From assembly GCA_946479075.1 (NCBI GenBank), contig CAMLDT010000001.1, forward strand, positions 1 through 52,840: a DNA stretch of 52,840 bases, written 5' to 3'. The first letter of the stretch is position 1. The number at the start of each line of letters is the position of its first letter. This DNA comes from an uncultured Polaromonas sp. Lineage in GTDB: Bacteria; Pseudomonadota; Gammaproteobacteria; Burkholderiales; Burkholderiaceae. The notes beneath the pieces were generated by a model that saw only the letters and a list, made by a program, of their open reading frames with translations, had not been told where the DNA came from and did no database searches. The translations under genes were made by a program, and so were the position numbers. Positions 1 through 8,218 of the stretch are shown piece after piece.

Positions 1-1
1 C

Positions 2-832
2 ACGGAAGAACTGGCACCGCCGGTCATGAAAGTGGTGGACAAGGTCCGCCATGTGAAAGACATCCAGCTCGCCGACTTTCAGTATCTCAAGAGCCAGGTG
101 AGCGCCGGCCACACGCCCAAGGTGACGATTCCCTCGCCGACCATGCTGCACTTCCGCGGCGGCCGCGCCGGCATCAGCAAACAAGCCTACCCCGAGCTGG
201 ACCCGGCGTTTTATGACGACGTGGCCAAAGCCTATGGCGACGAGCTGCGCAGCCTGGCCGCCGCCGGCTGCACTTATGTGCAGATGGACGACACCAACCT
301 CGCTTACCTCTGCGACGAAAAAATGCGCGAAGCCGCCCGCCAGCGCGGCGACGACCCCAACGAACTGCCGCACCGCTACGCCGCCTTCATCAACAAGGTG
401 GTCGCGCAAAAGCCGCCCGGCATGCTGCTGGCCATGCACCTGTGCCGCGGCAACTTCAAGAGCACCCACGCCGCCAGCGGCAACTACGAGCCGGTGGCCG
501 AGGCGCTGCTCAAGGAAATGAACCTCGACGCCTACTTCATGGAGTACGACGACATCCGCAGCGGCGACTTCAAACCGCTGCGCTACCTGCCCAAGGGCAA
601 AACCGTGGTGCTGGGCCTGGTGACCACCAAGTTCGGCACGCTGGAAGACAAGGACGAACTCAAGCACCGCATCGAGCAGGCCGCCAAATACGCGCCGCTG
701 GAGCAACTGGCGCTGTCGCCCCAGTGCGGTTTCAGCAGCACCGTGCACGGCAACGACATCGCGGTGGAAGCCCAGCGCACCAAGCTGCGCCTGGTGATCG
801 AAACCGCGCAGGAAGTCTGGGGTTCCGCCTGA
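2..832 (+). CDS. MetE-like cobalamin-independent methionine synthase family protein (5' partial)
   Basis: The reading frame is open to the left edge, so the start lies outside the window; an internal ATG at 26 is not taken as the start. The protein is related to the C-terminal catalytic domain of MetE, a zinc-dependent (beta/alpha)8 barrel that moves the methyl group of 5-methyltetrahydrofolate to homocysteine. All four zinc ligand positions are recognisable: His and Cys in MHLC (about 138 and 140 counted from the ATG at 26), Glu in FMEYD (about 173) and Cys in SPQCGFSS (about 234). The length fits the short single-barrel relatives (about 370 aa) rather than full MetE, so the methyl donor or acceptor may differ. 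A strong hairpin terminator follows. Confidence 0.85.
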   Translation, partial: TEELAPPVMKVVDKVRHVKDIQLADFQYLKSQVSAGHTPKVTIPSPTMLHFRGGRAGISKQAYPELDPAFYDDVAKAYGDELRSLAAAGCTYVQMDDTNLAYLCDEKMREAARQRGDDPNELPHRYAAFINKVVAQKPPGMLLAMHLCRGNFKSTHAASGNYEPVAEALLKEMNLDAYFMEYDDIRSGDFKPLRYLPKGKTVVLGLVTTKFGTLEDKDELKHRIEQAAKYAPLEQLALSPQCGFSSTVHGNDIAVEAQRTKLRLVIETAQEVWGSA

Positions 833-859
833 TCCGCTGACCCGCCTTCGGGTTCAAGC

Positions 860-894
860 AAAAAAGCCGCGGGTTCGCACCTGCGGCTTTTTTT
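860..894 (+). terminator. Rho-independent terminator of the MetE-like gene
   Basis: An A-rich left arm with AAGCCGC, a loop of about 11 nt and a right arm TGCGGCTT running into eight T residues lie 28 bases after the stop codon. The A tract on the left could also let it terminate transcription from the opposite strand. Confidence 0.85.
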
Positions 895-900
895 GTGCAT

Positions 901-957
901 CAAATTGGCCTCCAGCCCCCGTCCAGCAAGGGCACGCAGCTACTGATTCAATAGCAG
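901..957 (-). repeat. Dispersed Comamonadaceae-type intergenic repeat, copy 1
   Basis: Carries GGCCTCCAGCC followed by GCAGCTACTGATT and AATAGCA. It is one of seven related copies in this window and lies between the convergent MetE-like and GNAT genes. The strand is given so that the ATAGCTGC-to-GGAGGCC direction counts as forward. Confidence 0.75.
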
Positions 958-1017
958 ATGGCAGATGGGAGGTGGTGCGGAGCGGGTGTGCTACCGGGCC
1001 GCGCCGGCGCCGCGCCT

Positions 1018-1557
1018 TCAGGCCAGCACCTTGTAAAAATAGACCGTGTCGCACGGCTCCCCGGTGGGCAGCAGCGCATAACCCGGGATCACGCCCACCC
1101 GCTGCCAGCCCTGGCGCGTGTACAGGCGTTCGGCCTCGGCGCTGGCGGTGTCCAGCACCAGCAGTGTCTTGCCGGCCTCGCGCGCCGCCTGCTCGGCCGC
1201 CTGCATGAGGGCGGCGCCCACGCCCCGGCGGCGCGCGCGGCGGTGCACCAGCATCTTGGCCACATCGGCGCGGTGCGGCTGGTTCTCGGGCTGGGCCAGG
1301 ATCAGCTGAACCGTGCCGACCAGGCCCACCTCGTCTTCCGCCACCAGCAGCGCCCGCTCACCCTTGTCCACGCCGCTGGCCACACCGCGCCAGAAGTCCA
1401 GTGCTTTCGGCATCGTCAGCGGGTGCATGAAGCTGACCGATGCGCCGCCCTCCACACCATCGATCAGCAGCGCGGCCAGCGCCTGCAACTCACCGTCCAG
1501 CATCCGTGTGAGGCGGCGAATGGCAACTTGGCCGTCTGGCGATCTGTGCAAAGTCAT
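1018..1557 (-). CDS. GNAT family N-acetyltransferase
   Basis: A 179-residue protein with the GNAT fold. The acetyl-CoA pyrophosphate-binding motif A is visible as RRARRRGVGAALM, preceded by the beta-4 strand DVAKMLVHRRA, and motif B follows as the LYTRQGWQRVG segment typical of small-molecule acetyltransferases. It should transfer an acetyl group from acetyl-CoA to an amine; the substrate cannot be read from sequence. The frame extends 40 codons further upstream, but that part is Gly/Arg-rich and would overlap the divergent gene's promoter, so the ATG at 1557 is preferred. It is divergent from the YdeI-like gene, with about 120 bp between the starts. Confidence 0.85.
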   Translation of the reverse strand: MTLHRSPDGQVAIRRLTRMLDGELQALAALLIDGVEGGASVSFMHPLTMPKALDFWRGVASGVDKGERALLVAEDEVGLVGTVQLILAQPENQPHRADVAKMLVHRRARRRGVGAALMQAAEQAAREAGKTLLVLDTASAEAERLYTRQGWQRVGVIPGYALLPTGEPCDTVYFYKVLA

Positions 1558-1676
1558 TCCGTCATTTTGCCGTCTGTGCACAATCAGACCATCGTTTTTC
1601 TTCCGGAGCCTGCCGTGTCCGCATCCCCCGCAAACTGCCGCCCCCAACCCATCGCGCTGGCCATCGGGTCCCGCCA

Positions 1677-2315
1677 ATGACGCAGCGCAGCGCCGCCGTG
1701 AATCCGCAGGCGGCCTCCCACCACAAGGGCGAAACCATCCTGCAGTTCACCTTGCAGGCCGAATGGGCGCAGTGGCTGGCCCGCCATCACACCGGCCAGG
1801 CGGTCTGGCTGCGCCATGCCAAAAAAGGCGCGCCCACCACCACCGTGACCAACGCGGAAGCCCTCGAAGTCGCGCTGTGTTTCGGCTGGATCGACGGCCA
1901 GCGCAACAGCGAAAGCGAGCACTACTACCTGCAGCGCTGGTGCCCGCGCGGCAAGCGCAGCATCTGGTCGCAGATCAACAAGGACAAGGCGCTGGGCTAC
2001 ATCCAGAGCGGCCACATGCAGCCGGCCGGTCTGGCCGAAATCGAGCGTGCCCGCGCCGACGGCCGCTGGGACGCCGCTTATGCGCCCGCCAGCCAGGCCG
2101 CCATCCCGCCTGATCTGCAGGCCGCGCTGGACGCGCACCCCGGCGCAGCGGACTTTTTCGAGACCGTGAGCGCGCAGAACCGCTATGCCGTGTTGTTCCG
2201 CGTCCAGACCGCGAAGAAGCCCGAAACCCGGGCCAGACGCATCACGCAGTTCGCGCGCATGCTGGCGCGTGGCGAAACCGTGTATCCGCAGAGCGGGCCC
2301 CGAAAAAAAGCTTGA
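1677..2315 (+). CDS. YdeI/OmpD-associated family protein
   Basis: A 212-residue soluble protein of the YdeI/OmpD-associated (bacteriocin-protection-like) family. Recognisable pieces are the WLRHAKKG segment, ALCFGWIDGQ near residue 68, RWCPRGKRSIWSQINK near 95, and a basic C-terminal tail ending in RKKA. Members are linked to resistance to cationic peptides in enterobacteria, but their molecular activity is not established, so no reaction is assigned. No signal peptide or membrane segment is seen. The next gene starts about 65 bases downstream with its own ribosome binding site and may be co-transcribed. Confidence 0.85.
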   Translation: MTQRSAAVNPQAASHHKGETILQFTLQAEWAQWLARHHTGQAVWLRHAKKGAPTTTVTNAEALEVALCFGWIDGQRNSESEHYYLQRWCPRGKRSIWSQINKDKALGYIQSGHMQPAGLAEIERARADGRWDAAYAPASQAAIPPDLQAALDAHPGAADFFETVSAQNRYAVLFRVQTAKKPETRARRITQFARMLARGETVYPQSGPRKKA

Positions 2316-2380
2316 TGCAGCGCAAGCTGCCCGCATATCAGAAGTCGCAGTATTTCTGTCCCGCCCTGAAGGAGCCGACC

Positions 2381-2662
2381 ATGACCGACCAAGCCTTTAC
2401 CCTCGTCCCGCAGCGCAAGTTGCCAATGCGCGCCCTGCTCATGCTGCTGATGTGCCTGGCTTTCCAGCTTGCCACCTGGGTGCTGGTTGCCGTGGCCGTG
2501 CTGCGGCTGGCCTTTGCCATCTTCAGCGACGAACCCAACCCGCGCCTGCAGGGCCTGGGCCGCAGTGTTGGCCGCTACCTGGGGCAGATTGCAGGTTTTG
2601 TCTCGTTCTCGACCGAGACCCTGCCCTTCCCCTTCAGCGACTGGCCGTCAGCCGGGGCCTGA
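2381..2662 (+). CDS. DUF4389 domain-containing membrane protein
   Basis: A 93-residue protein with one long hydrophobic segment (about residues 13-42: ALLMLLMCLAFQLATWVLV and onward), then a Gly/Arg-rich amphipathic part and the signature ending STETLPFPFSDWP, characteristic of DUF4389. Function is unknown in the family. The start at 2381 is chosen because AAGGAG lies 8 bases upstream. An earlier in-frame ATG at 2312 has no such site and would overlap the YdeI-like gene. Confidence 0.8.
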   Translation: MTDQAFTLVPQRKLPMRALLMLLMCLAFQLATWVLVAVAVLRLAFAIFSDEPNPRLQGLGRSVGRYLGQIAGFVSFSTETLPFPFSDWPSAGA

Positions 2663-2726
2663 TCGCCCAGCGGCCGGGCGGGCCGTGATCAGGAGCACGG
2701 GAAGCCGGAACCATGATCTTCAAGAG

Positions 2727-2783
2727 CCAAATCGGCCTCCAGCCCTTATCCGGCGGGCGTGAGCAGCTATTCATTTGAGAGCA
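2727..2783 (-). repeat. Dispersed intergenic repeat, copy 2
   Basis: Shows ATCGGCCTCCAGCCC, then GGCGGGCG and GAGCAGCTATTCATTTGA. Lies between the convergent DUF4389 and aldehyde dehydrogenase genes. Confidence 0.75.
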
Positions 2784-2801
2784 CCCGGCGTTCCAGGCCA
2801 G

Positions 2802-4235
2802 CTAGCCCTTTTTGATGCTGATGACCCGCGGCTGGGTGACGGCCTTGAGCCCCTCCACGCCGAACTCGACCCCCCAGCCCGAGCCCTTGGTGCCGCCAAA
2901 CGGCACCAGCGGGTGGATGGCGCCGTGCTGGTTGATCCACACCGTGCCGGCCTGCAGCTGCAAGGCGACAGCCCGGGCGCTCTCGACCTTGCCTGACCAC
3001 ACCGACGCACCCAGGCCCGCGCTGAGCCGGTTGGCACTGGCAATCGCCTGCGCTACCTCACGGTATTTGATGATCGGAAGCACCGGGCCGAACTGCTCCT
3101 CGTCCACCAGGCGCGCACCGTCGGCCAGGCCGGTGACCAGGGTCAGCGGGTAAAAGTGGCCGGGCCCACCCGGCGGCTTGCCGCCGCACACAATGGTGCC
3201 GCCCTCGGCCTTCGCCGCCTCCACCAGCGAGACCACCTTGTCGTACTGCATGCGGTTCTGAATCGGCCCCATCACCGTGCCGGCCAACATGCCGTCGCCC
3301 ATGGGCATGCCCTCGGCAATCGCCTTGAGTTCGGCCACCACCGCGTCGTGCAGGCTGTCATGCACATAGAGGCGCTTGGCGCAGGCGCAGGTCTGGCCCA
3401 TGTTGATGAAGGCGCCCCAGAACAGATCCATCGCAATGGCTTTCGGATCGGCATCGGGCAGCACGATGGCCGCGTCATTGCCGCCCAGTTCCATCGTGGT
3501 CGGCGTCAGGTGCCTGGCCGCCGCAGCGACCACCCTGGCGCCGGTGGCCGCCGAGCCGGTGAACAGGATCTTGTCCACATCGGGCTGGTCGATGAGCGCG
3601 GCGCCCACGTCGCCGGGGCCGCTGACCGTGTTGATCACACCGGGCGGCAGCGCCGCAGCCAGCAGCCGCACCAGTTCCAGGGTGCCGATGCTGGTGTATT
3701 CCGAGGGCTTGATCACCACCGTGTTGCCGGCGCGGATGGCCGGAATCATCTGCCACACCGCGATCAGCAGCGGCCAGTTCCAGGGAGCGATGGCCGCAAT
3801 CACGCCATAGGGCTGGCGGTGCACCTCGTCGCGCCGCGTGTCGTCCTCAAACGCGACTTCGACCGGCAGGTCCAGGCTGGCCGGCACTTGCGTCCAGGCC
3901 TGGCAGCCGAAGATTTCAAACCGCGCGCCGGGTACCTGGCCCGGCCCCACGCCGCCCAGCGGCTTGCCCTGCTCGCGCGTGACCCAGCCGGCCAGTTCGT
4001 CGGCATGGGCCTCGATCACTTCGGCCAGCTTCAAGGTCAGGGCCTTGCGCTCCGCATCAGGCCGGGCGGCCCAGGCCGGTTGCGCGGCACGTGCGGCGGC
4101 CACGGCCTCACGCACCTGATCGGGCGACGAGTGCGGCACCAGGCCCAGCACCTCACCGGTGGCGGGGTTGAACGATTCGAAGCTTCGCGTTGCGCCAAGC
4201 TGGCGCCCGCCCACGGTGTTGCTGTAGGTCTTCAA
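2802..4235 (-). CDS. NAD(P)-dependent aldehyde dehydrogenase
   Basis: A 477-residue member of the ALDH superfamily that oxidises an aldehyde to the carboxylate with NAD(P)+. Landmarks in order: the PWNWPLL nucleotide-site segment (about 150), VIKPSE (about 175), FTGSAATG (about 225), the general-base motif ELGGND (about 248), and the catalytic cysteine in GQTCACAKR (about 280). The C-terminal VPFGGTKGSGWG is also present. It is the last gene of the flavin-monooxygenase operon, 42 bp after the flavin reductase, so it probably removes an aldehyde made by that pathway, as StyD does for phenylacetaldehyde. The start is a TTG placed behind GGAGACAGCC, an arrangement matching the first gene of the operon. 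Confidence 0.9.
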   Translation of the reverse strand: MKTYSNTVGGRQLGATRSFESFNPATGEVLGLVPHSSPDQVREAVAAARAAQPAWAARPDAERKALTLKLAEVIEAHADELAGWVTREQGKPLGGVGPGQVPGARFEIFGCQAWTQVPASLDLPVEVAFEDDTRRDEVHRQPYGVIAAIAPWNWPLLIAVWQMIPAIRAGNTVVIKPSEYTSIGTLELVRLLAAALPPGVINTVSGPGDVGAALIDQPDVDKILFTGSAATGARVVAAAARHLTPTTMELGGNDAAIVLPDADPKAIAMDLFWGAFINMGQTCACAKRLYVHDSLHDAVVAELKAIAEGMPMGDGMLAGTVMGPIQNRMQYDKVVSLVEAAKAEGGTIVCGGKPPGGPGHFYPLTLVTGLADGARLVDEEQFGPVLPIIKYREVAQAIASANRLSAGLGASVWSGKVESARAVALQLQAGTVWINQHGAIHPLVPFGGTKGSGWGVEFGVEGLKAVTQPRVISIKKG

Positions 4236-4277
4236 GGCTGTCTCCAGAGGAATAAGCGGCTGTGCCGCGGGGAAGTC

Positions 4278-4766
4278 TCAGGGCCGGTGGTAGCGGCTCT
4301 CGTAAAACATCAGGGGGCTGCCGGTGGCGTGCTGGCAGTCCAGCACGCGCGCCACAAACAGCGTGTGGTCGTGCACCTGCAGGGCGCTGTCCACCTCACA
4401 TTCAAACCAGGCCAGCGCATCACGCAGCACGGGCACGCGGGCCTTCATGTCCCAGGCCACGTCCAGCGTGCCCTGCTGCCGGCCGCTGAAGTGGTGCGAC
4501 CAAGGTTCCTGGTCGCGCCCCAGCACGCTGACGCCAAAGCAGCCGCTGCGCCGGATCAGCGCATGCGTGCGCCCCGGCCGGAGCGACACCAGCACCGTGG
4601 CCGGGTCCAGGCTGATCGAGGTGAAGCTGCTGATCGTCATGCCCTGCGGGCAGGCCGCGTCGTCCAGGCAACTGACCACCGCGATGCCGGTGGCAAACCG
4701 CGACACGCTTTGCCGGAACCGGGCCGGGTCCACACCCATCAGCGTTTCTGCGCGGTGCGCCAGCAT
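4278..4766 (-). CDS. Flavin reductase of a two-component monooxygenase (StyB-like)
   Basis: A 162-residue flavin reductase-like (FMN-binding split barrel) protein. Typical features are FRQSVSRFATGIAVVS near residue 18, GMTISSFTSISLDPATVLVSL near 42-62, and GCFGVSVLG near 75. It would use NAD(P)H to supply reduced flavin to the oxygenase encoded two genes upstream. The start overlaps the stop of the EthD gene as TGATG, implying translational coupling. A cofactor and substrate preference (FAD or FMN, NADH or NADPH) cannot be decided from sequence. Confidence 0.88.
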   Translation of the reverse strand: MLAHRAETLMGVDPARFRQSVSRFATGIAVVSCLDDAACPQGMTISSFTSISLDPATVLVSLRPGRTHALIRRSGCFGVSVLGRDQEPWSHHFSGRQQGTLDVAWDMKARVPVLRDALAWFECEVDSALQVHDHTLFVARVLDCQHATGSPLMFYESRYHRP

Positions 4767-5071
4767 CAGCGCTCTGGCACCGCGTAGTGCATCAGCGATG
4801 CGCCCTGGGGCGAGTAGTTCGGCACATCGGCCGCCACCTGCGCGCCCACGGGCGAGCCCAGCGCGGCCAGCATGCTGGCCTCGCTGGCAAAGTCGGCTTC
4901 GAAGATCAGAAAGTGCGCAGGCCGGCCGGGGCCCAGCGCGGCCGGCTGCATCCAGCGGCAGTCCAGCAGGCCCGGCAGGGTGCGGGCCAGCGGCACGTGC
5001 TTGCCAACGTAATAGTCCATGAAGTGCGCGGCATCGGCCGGCGCGGGATAGGTGACAAGAAGGCGGTGCAT
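4766..5071 (-). CDS. EthD family protein
   Basis: A 101-residue dimeric alpha/beta barrel (EthD) protein. The opening MHRLLVTYP, the FMDYYVGKHVPLARTLPGL core and FLIFEADFASEASMLAAL are typical of the family. EthD proteins accompany oxygenases in several degradation operons, but their biochemical role is mostly unresolved. An AAGGAG site lies 9 bases before the ATG. It sits between the oxygenase (14 bp upstream) and the flavin reductase (overlapping stop and start), so it is very likely made in step with them. In styrene operons this central place is held by the epoxide isomerase StyC, which has no counterpart here. Confidence 0.85.
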   Translation of the reverse strand: MHRLLVTYPAPADAAHFMDYYVGKHVPLARTLPGLLDCRWMQPAALGPGRPAHFLIFEADFASEASMLAALGSPVGAQVAADVPNYSPQGASLMHYAVPER

Positions 5072-5085
5072 GGTGTTGCTCCTTC

Positions 5086-6330
5086 TCAGGCGGCCAGCGC
5101 CACGGGCGCGCGGTGCTCGTTAATCCACGACAGGATGCGCTGCGGGCTGGCCAGCCGGTTCCACTGCTCTTCGGGGCGGTTGAAGTTGTCGGTGAACTCA
5201 TTGCACAGCGCGCGGTCCTGGCTCATGGTGCCGATCAGCTGCATCAGCTCGGGTGACGGCGGCTGCAAAAACATATTGGTCCAGCGCGTCGCGCCCAGGA
5301 TGCGGTCACGCCGCTTGGCATCGACAATTTCGCAAAAGCGCTCGTCAAAGACCGGCTGGCGGACGATCTCTTCACCGAGCACAAAGGCCGCATGCGAAGC
5401 GATGTTGGCGCCCTGCCCACACAGCGGATCGACCACCGCCTGCACATCACCCAGCGCAATCGCGAGTTTGCCGTCGCCCAGCGACACATGGCTGTGCCGG
5501 ACCGTGGGTGTCACCCCGCCCTGCAGCAGGTCATTCGCGCCATTGGCCAGGTCGAAGCTCTTGCGGTCGATGCGCCGGTAAACCGTCGGGTGGTGTTTTT
5601 CGAGCTTCTCCAGCACGGTGTCGAGGAAGGTGCGCGGGTTGTCCTCGTAACGCAGGCTGGCCAGAACCTCCATGTCGCCGCCGGGCACGTTTTCCATCAG
5701 CAGCGCGTGCGCCATGCCGCCAAAGGTCAGGGTCGGGATGTCCACCAGCTCGCCCTGGCCGGGTGACACCGACAGGGTCACGCTGCGGGTCGGCTCCTCG
5801 GCCACGCCTTTGTACAAGCCCACACACAACATGCGTTGCGGCCGGCCAAAAGGCGAATGCGCCGCGTCATGCGTGAACATCTGGCCCAGCGGCCCCTTGC
5901 CGGTGCAGACCACCACCAGGTCGGCCGCAGCGGCCAGCCGCCCCACATCGTCGGCCTTGATGTCGCCGTAGTCGATGCGCCCGCCGCGTTCGACAAAGTC
6001 CTGCATCAAACGCGGCAGGTAGATGCGGTAATCGACCGCGCGGCTGGCCGACTTGAAGTCACCGCGGAAGAAGATGGGCTGCTCGCCGCCAAAGTGGTGG
6101 TAGTGGCAGTAGTAGCCGAACTGGTCGGTCGGCCAGTGGTTGACGCCCAGCTCGTTCTCACGGGCGATGGTGATGCTGTGGTGGGCCACCGTGTTCAGCA
6201 GGCGCTGCTTGGGGTAGTCCTCGGGTCGGCGGTCGGTGTGGATGGTCACGTCCACCCCGCGCGCCAGCAGGTACAGGCCCAGGTGCAGGCCGGCAGCTCC
6301 GGCGCCGACGATGGCGATGCGTTTGCTCAT
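5086..6330 (-). CDS. Styrene/indole monooxygenase-like FAD-dependent oxygenase (StyA-like)
   Basis: A 414-residue flavoprotein of the group E monooxygenases. The N-terminal Rossmann motif is IVGAGAAGLHLGLYL. Segments such as RLLNTVAHHSITIARE, PQRMLCVGLYKG, SPGQGELVDIPTLTFGG and ATRWTN follow the order and wording of StyA. The enzyme would take reduced FAD from the adjacent reductase and insert oxygen into an alkene, indole or sulfide. The start at 6330 follows GGAGACAACC. It is the first gene of the four-gene operon and faces a LysR gene across 118 bp. The natural substrate is not known; lack of an isomerase gene argues against the standard styrene pathway. Confidence 0.88.
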   Translation of the reverse strand: MSKRIAIVGAGAAGLHLGLYLLARGVDVTIHTDRRPEDYPKQRLLNTVAHHSITIARENELGVNHWPTDQFGYYCHYHHFGGEQPIFFRGDFKSASRAVDYRIYLPRLMQDFVERGGRIDYGDIKADDVGRLAAAADLVVVCTGKGPLGQMFTHDAAHSPFGRPQRMLCVGLYKGVAEEPTRSVTLSVSPGQGELVDIPTLTFGGMAHALLMENVPGGDMEVLASLRYEDNPRTFLDTVLEKLEKHHPTVYRRIDRKSFDLANGANDLLQGGVTPTVRHSHVSLGDGKLAIALGDVQAVVDPLCGQGANIASHAAFVLGEEIVRQPVFDERFCEIVDAKRRDRILGATRWTNMFLQPPSPELMQLIGTMSQDRALCNEFTDNFNRPEEQWNRLASPQRILSWINEHRAPVALAA

Positions 6331-6381
6331 GGTTGTCTCCGTGTTTTTGGGGTACAGGGCGCATTCTGGGCGGGCTGAACC

Positions 6382-6440
6382 TCTTGCGGAAGAGCACATA
6401 GTCGATATCATTCATTCGATTAACGACTGAATCCGCAAGA
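6382..6440. promoter_or_regulatory. Inverted repeat in the StyA-like/LysR intergenic region
   Basis: Perfect 9-bp arms TCTTGCGGA (6382-6390) and TCCGCAAGA (6432-6440) enclose 41 bp. That interval contains a second, smaller symmetry with TCGA at 6402-6405 and 6416-6419. The position between divergent starts suits LysR control of the monooxygenase operon. No strong sigma-70 boxes are obvious. Confidence 0.45.
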
Positions 6441-6448
6441 ACCGCACG

Positions 6449-7345
6449 ATGACCGACCTGGTGGCCTACACCGCCTTTGCCCGCGCCTACGAGCTGGGCA
6501 GCTTTTCTGCCGTGGGGCGTGAACTGGGGCTCACGCAATCGACCGTCAGCAAACACATCGCCAAACTGGAAGCCCAGCTCAAGGTGCAGCTGTTTGCCCG
6601 CACCACACGCAAGCTGAACCCCACGCCCGAGGCGGTGCGGCTGTACCAGGGGGTGCGGCAGTTGCTTGACGCGGCCGACGCGATCCAGTCCTCCGTCGGC
6701 GATGCCCGTGCCGAGCCCAGCGGGCTGCTGCGCATCGCGCTGCCGGATTCCTACGGACGGGCCATCGTGATGCCCATCGTTGCGCGTTTTCTGGCGGCCT
6801 ACCCGCGTATTCGCCTCGATGTGCGCCTGACCGACCAGTCGGTGAACCTGGTCGAGGAAGGCGTGGAGCTCGGCGTGCGCATTGGCGAGCTCGCGTCCAG
6901 CACGCTGATGGCGCGGCCGCTGGGCAGCGTCGAGCACCTGATCGTCGCCGCGCCCGCCTACCTGGCCGCGCATGGCGAGCCGCGCCACCCGAGCGACCTG
7001 CTGCAGCACAACTGCATCGTTTACACCGGCTTTGCCCGCGGCAACCGCTGGGTGTTTGATTCCGACCAGGGGCGCCAGACCATCGAGGTGCCCAGCACCC
7101 TGGGCGTCAGCAGCGCCGACGCGATGTATGGCGCCGTGTTGCACGGCGTGGGCATTGCGCGGGTGCCGCACTGGCTCGTGGGCGACGACATCGCCCGCGG
7201 CGTGGTCAGCCGCCTGCTGCCCGACGACTACGCCACGCCGCTGCCCATCAACATCGTGTACCCGCAAACGCGGGTCTTGTCCTCACGCGCGCGCTGCTTC
7301 ATAGACTTTTTGCACGGGGCGATCAGCCAGGCCGCTGCAGCCTGA
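6449..7345 (+). CDS. LysR family transcriptional regulator of the monooxygenase operon
   Basis: A 298-residue LysR regulator. The N-terminal winged helix covers about residues 1-60 with the helix-turn-helix GSFSAVGRELGLTQSTVSKHIAKLE. The effector-binding domain follows from about 90 (SGLLRIALPDSYGR onward). It is transcribed away from the StyA-like operon, the usual layout for an LTTR that controls its neighbour and itself. Its subgroup resembles the single-domain LTTRs often annotated near oxidoreductases. The inducer cannot be inferred. It ends in a repeat-containing gap facing the histidine phosphatase gene. Confidence 0.9.
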   Translation: MTDLVAYTAFARAYELGSFSAVGRELGLTQSTVSKHIAKLEAQLKVQLFARTTRKLNPTPEAVRLYQGVRQLLDAADAIQSSVGDARAEPSGLLRIALPDSYGRAIVMPIVARFLAAYPRIRLDVRLTDQSVNLVEEGVELGVRIGELASSTLMARPLGSVEHLIVAAPAYLAAHGEPRHPSDLLQHNCIVYTGFARGNRWVFDSDQGRQTIEVPSTLGVSSADAMYGAVLHGVGIARVPHWLVGDDIARGVVSRLLPDDYATPLPINIVYPQTRVLSSRARCFIDFLHGAISQAAAA

Positions 7346-7360
7346 CCGTTGTCGCGATGC

Positions 7361-7420
7361 ATAGCCAAATCGGCCTCCAGCCCACGGCAGGCAAGCGCAG
7401 ACAGCTATCAATTTGCTAGC
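7361..7420 (-). repeat. Dispersed intergenic repeat, copy 3
   Basis: Contains CAAATCGGCCTCCAGCC and CAGCTATCAATTTGCTAGC. It fills half of the gap between the convergent LysR and histidine phosphatase genes. Confidence 0.75.
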
Positions 7421-7467
7421 GTTTCGAGCTGGCGACCGTGCAGCGCACGGCCAGGCTGTCAGGGCAA

Positions 7468-8034
7468 TCAGGGCGTCACGCGCCCCAGCACCTGCAGGCT
7501 GCCATCGGCGGCGGGCCGCAGCACCACGCCTTCGGCCGACGCCGGGTTCACACCCGTCAGCGCCGTGATGTTGACCTGGTGGGTCACCACCACCAGCGTG
7601 CCCGGGCCGCGCCAGCGCGCGAGGATGGCGCGGGCCTGCGCTGTCTGCGTATCGCTGTCCCTGCCCGAGCGGCTGAAAAATGAATTGAAGGCCGGCGCGT
7701 CCTTGACGACCGCCTCACCAAACGCCAGCCGCGCCGTCTCGCGCGTGCGGCACCACTGCGAAGTCAGCACTGCACCAACCACAACCTTGCGGCTGCGGAA
7801 CTGCTCACCCAGTTGGCGCGCCTCCGCCCGGCCGCGGTCGTCCAGGTTGCGCTGCGTGTTGCAGACATTCAGCTTGAACGCCGCCGGGTCGCCCAGGCCC
7901 GGCGCGGTCGCATGGCGAAACAGCACAATCGCGCTGGGCTCGGCCAGGTCGGGCCAGGCGTTTGCGGCGGGCGCTGACAGGGCAGCCAGGGCAAAGCCCA
8001 GGCTGGCGGCGGTAGAGGCAACAAGACGTTTCAT
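7468..8034 (-). CDS. Exported histidine phosphatase family protein
   Basis: A 188-residue protein of the histidine phosphatase (phosphoglycerate mutase-like) superfamily. After a signal peptide (MKRLVASTAASLG..., probable cleavage near ANAWP at about residue 25) comes the catalytic LFRHATAPG with the phospho-accepting His. Next are DRGRAEARQLGEQF, SQWCRTRETARLAFG (second conserved Arg) and VVVTHQVNI holding the second active-site His. Export suggests a periplasmic phosphatase; the substrate is unknown. The ATG at 8034 is chosen because it begins the signal peptide; longer in-frame versions are Arg-rich and unsupported. Confidence 0.85.
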   Translation of the reverse strand: MKRLVASTAASLGFALAALSAPAANAWPDLAEPSAIVLFRHATAPGLGDPAAFKLNVCNTQRNLDDRGRAEARQLGEQFRSRKVVVGAVLTSQWCRTRETARLAFGEAVVKDAPAFNSFFSRSGRDSDTQTAQARAILARWRGPGTLVVVTHQVNITALTGVNPASAEGVVLRPAADGSLQVLGRVTP

Positions 8035-8218
8035 GCGCAACAGGCTAACAAAGCCGGCTTGTCCCCGCACGGGGTGGGTGCAAACAAACCGGCACACCCC
8101 CAGCGCGCGAATCCGAAGAAAAAAAACCGGGCCCGTGTCGATTCCGCCCTGGCTTGTTCGTCGTGCAGGTAGAGGGCTATCCTCCGCCATCAAATCATCA
8201 ACTCATCAAGGACACACC

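Noticed and set aside
3156..4787. A 543-codon plus-strand open frame opposite the aldehyde dehydrogenase gene
   Set aside because: His/Gln/Gly/Arg-rich antisense translation with no domain, while the minus strand encodes a normal ALDH.
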